NCBI GenBank assembly: GCA_947629075.1
Contig: CANRCI010000022.1
Coordinates: 1 to 15,878 of the forward strand
Direction: 5' to 3'
DNA from: an uncultured Bacilli bacterium
GTDB taxonomy: Bacteria; Bacillota_I; Bacilli_A; RF39; UBA660
DNA: 15,878 nt
This document shows positions 14,969 through 15,878 of the stretch, piece by piece (positions within the stretch are counted from its first letter, which is position 1; each line of letters starts with the position of its first letter). Made by a program: the position numbers and the translations under genes. Below the pieces are notes generated by a model, which was given only the letters and a program-made list of their open reading frames with translations, was not told where the DNA came from and made no database searches.

Positions 14969-15589
14969 ATGAAAAGACATATTTATATAATTTTTTCAAA
15001 AACACCTTCTAAACTGGGAAAGTTTATCCGTACCGTAACTAGAAGTAAATATAATCACATTTCGATAGCATTGGACGAGAATTTTTCAAAGTTTTATTCC
15101 TTTGCTAGATATAAATACGATAGTCCATTAGTAGGTGGTTTTATTGAAGAATCACCACTTAGATATAATTCTTCAATAGTTCAGATATATAAAATTTCCG
15201 TTAATAGAATTCGTTATCACAAAGTTTGTCATCAGATTGAAAAGATGGTTAATGAAAAAGAAAAATATATCTACAATACTGCATCTGCTATGACATTTCT
15301 CTTTCATCGTCGAGTTTTGGTATTAGATAGTTATACTTGTGTTGAATTCGCAACCTATATATTGGGACTTTGTGGAGTAATAAAATATAGGAAAAAAGAT
15401 TTTTATAATTTTCAAAAAATAGCTACCATATTAGATAGCTATAAGATATATGAAGGAAAATTTTTAGTTTCTCCTTCTAATGACTGGGAAAATGATGAGT
15501 ACAATAATTTGAATGGCTTATTTAAGTCGACGTGGCTTACGCTTCATCATTTTAAAAAATTATTAAAAAGATTTTTAATAGGTAAGTAG
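14969..15589 (+). CDS. Putative permuted papain-like (YiiX/NlpC-P60-type) cysteine hydrolase
   Basis: A protein of about 206 residues. The N-terminal part has SKYNHISIAL with His30 and then YSFARY and GGFIEE. The later part has DSYTCVEFATYILG with Cys124. A His early and a Cys late, each in this wording, is the order of circularly permuted NlpC/P60 (YiiX/YebB-like) papain-fold proteins, which cleave amide or ester bonds in cell-wall or lipid substrates. I see no signal peptide, so it may act in the cytoplasm. The C-terminus is basic (FKKLLKRFLIGK). ATG 14969 is preferred over GTG 14963, because AGAGAGG (14957-14963) is then the ribosome site. The tight spacing after the TagF-family gene and before the flippase gene points to a role in making or processing the wall polymer, but this is inference. 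Confidence 0.6.
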   Translation: MKRHIYIIFSKTPSKLGKFIRTVTRSKYNHISIALDENFSKFYSFARYKYDSPLVGGFIEESPLRYNSSIVQIYKISVNRIRYHKVCHQIEKMVNEKEKYIYNTASAMTFLFHRRVLVLDSYTCVEFATYILGLCGVIKYRKKDFYNFQKIATILDSYKIYEGKFLVSPSNDWENDEYNNLNGLFKSTWLTLHHFKKLLKRFLIGK

Positions 15590-15597
15590 AGGTTTGT

Positions 15598-15878
15598 ATG
15601 AGAACAACTAATTCGCTAAAAAATGCAATTGTTTCAGTTATTATGAATGTGATAATTATTGTCATTGGGCTTGTTACTCAAAAGGTATTCTTAAGTATTT
15701 TAGGAACAGAATACCTTGGAATTAACGGTCTTTTTAATAATGTCATGTCGATGCTTGCCATTGTGGAATTAGGACTTGGTAGTGCTATAATTTACAGTTT
15801 ATATGAACCCATTAGTAAGAACGATAATGAAAAGATAAAGTCGTTGATGAATTTCTACAAGAAGGGTTACTACTTGAT
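15598..15878 (+). CDS. Wzx/TacF-type lipid-linked saccharide flippase, 5' portion
   Basis: The frame opens at ATG 15598 and stays open to the end of the window, giving the first 93 residues of a polysaccharide flippase (MOP/MATE superfamily, Wzx or TacF type). The N-terminus has a hydrophobic span (IVSVIMNVIIIVIGLVTQKV), then FLSILGTEYLGINGLF and a second span, with the typical LGLGSAIIYSLYEPI and a following basic FYKKGYY. These proteins move undecaprenyl-linked oligosaccharides or teichoic acid chains across the membrane. In pneumococcus the Wzx-like TacF does this for its ribitol-containing teichoic acid. AGAGG (15588-15592), which overlaps the stop codon of the preceding gene, is the ribosome site, so it is the third gene of the operon from 13818. 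Confidence 0.85.
   Translation, partial: MRTTNSLKNAIVSVIMNVIIIVIGLVTQKVFLSILGTEYLGINGLFNNVMSMLAIVELGLGSAIIYSLYEPISKNDNEKIKSLMNFYKKGYYL

Overview
The window comes from a low-GC Gram-positive bacterium (Firmicutes, Bacilli-like). The reasons are strong AGGAGG-type ribosome sites, U-tailed hairpin terminators, TTGACA/TATAAT-type promoters, a PASTA-tailed penicillin-binding protein and teichoic-acid genes. Trp is read from TGG and TGA serves as a stop, so the genetic code is standard. The species cannot be named from the sequence alone; an uncultured gut lineage is plausible but is a guess. Almost everything after 1.6 kb concerns the cell envelope.

Region 1 (1-1590): the 3' end of a YebC/PmpR-family gene, followed by two short genes of unknown function (446-889 and 959-1549), each closed by a hairpin terminator. 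Region 2 (1623-4146): a two-gene glycosylation cassette, a polytopic GT-C-like glycosyltransferase overlapping by 4 nt a GtrB/CsbB-type polyprenyl-phosphate glycosyltransferase. Its only visible promoter carries an uninterrupted run of nine G residues between a perfect TTGACA -35 box and a TAAAAT -10 box. This is the layout of a slippage-type phase-variable promoter and is the most striking signal in the window. Region 3 (4136-7909): a SpoVD-like class B penicillin-binding protein on the + strand, flanked by two minus-strand genes, an acyltransferase-3 membrane protein and a membrane-anchored SGNH hydrolase. These two domain types are fused in OatA-like O-acetyltransferases, so here they may be a split pair.

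Region 4 (7970-15878): a ribitol-phosphate-type teichoic acid locus. It holds an 868-residue fusion of a GT2 glycosyltransferase with a TagF-like CDP-polyol phosphotransferase; tarI (CDP-ribitol synthesis) and tarJ (ribulose-5-phosphate reduction), coupled by TAATG; two more stand-alone TagF-family proteins; a small permuted papain-like (YiiX/NlpC-P60-type) protein; and the start of a Wzx/TacF-type flippase that runs off the window. The logic is: TarJ and TarI make CDP-ribitol, the three TagF-family enzymes prime or polymerise the polyol-phosphate chain, the GT2 domain may add sugar, and the flippase exports lipid-linked material. The region 2 cassette and region 3 acyltransferase could decorate the finished polymer outside the cell.

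No tRNA, rRNA, CRISPR array, insertion sequence or riboswitch was recognised, and no stretch over 300 bases lacks a gene. Promoter and terminator calls were made by eye.
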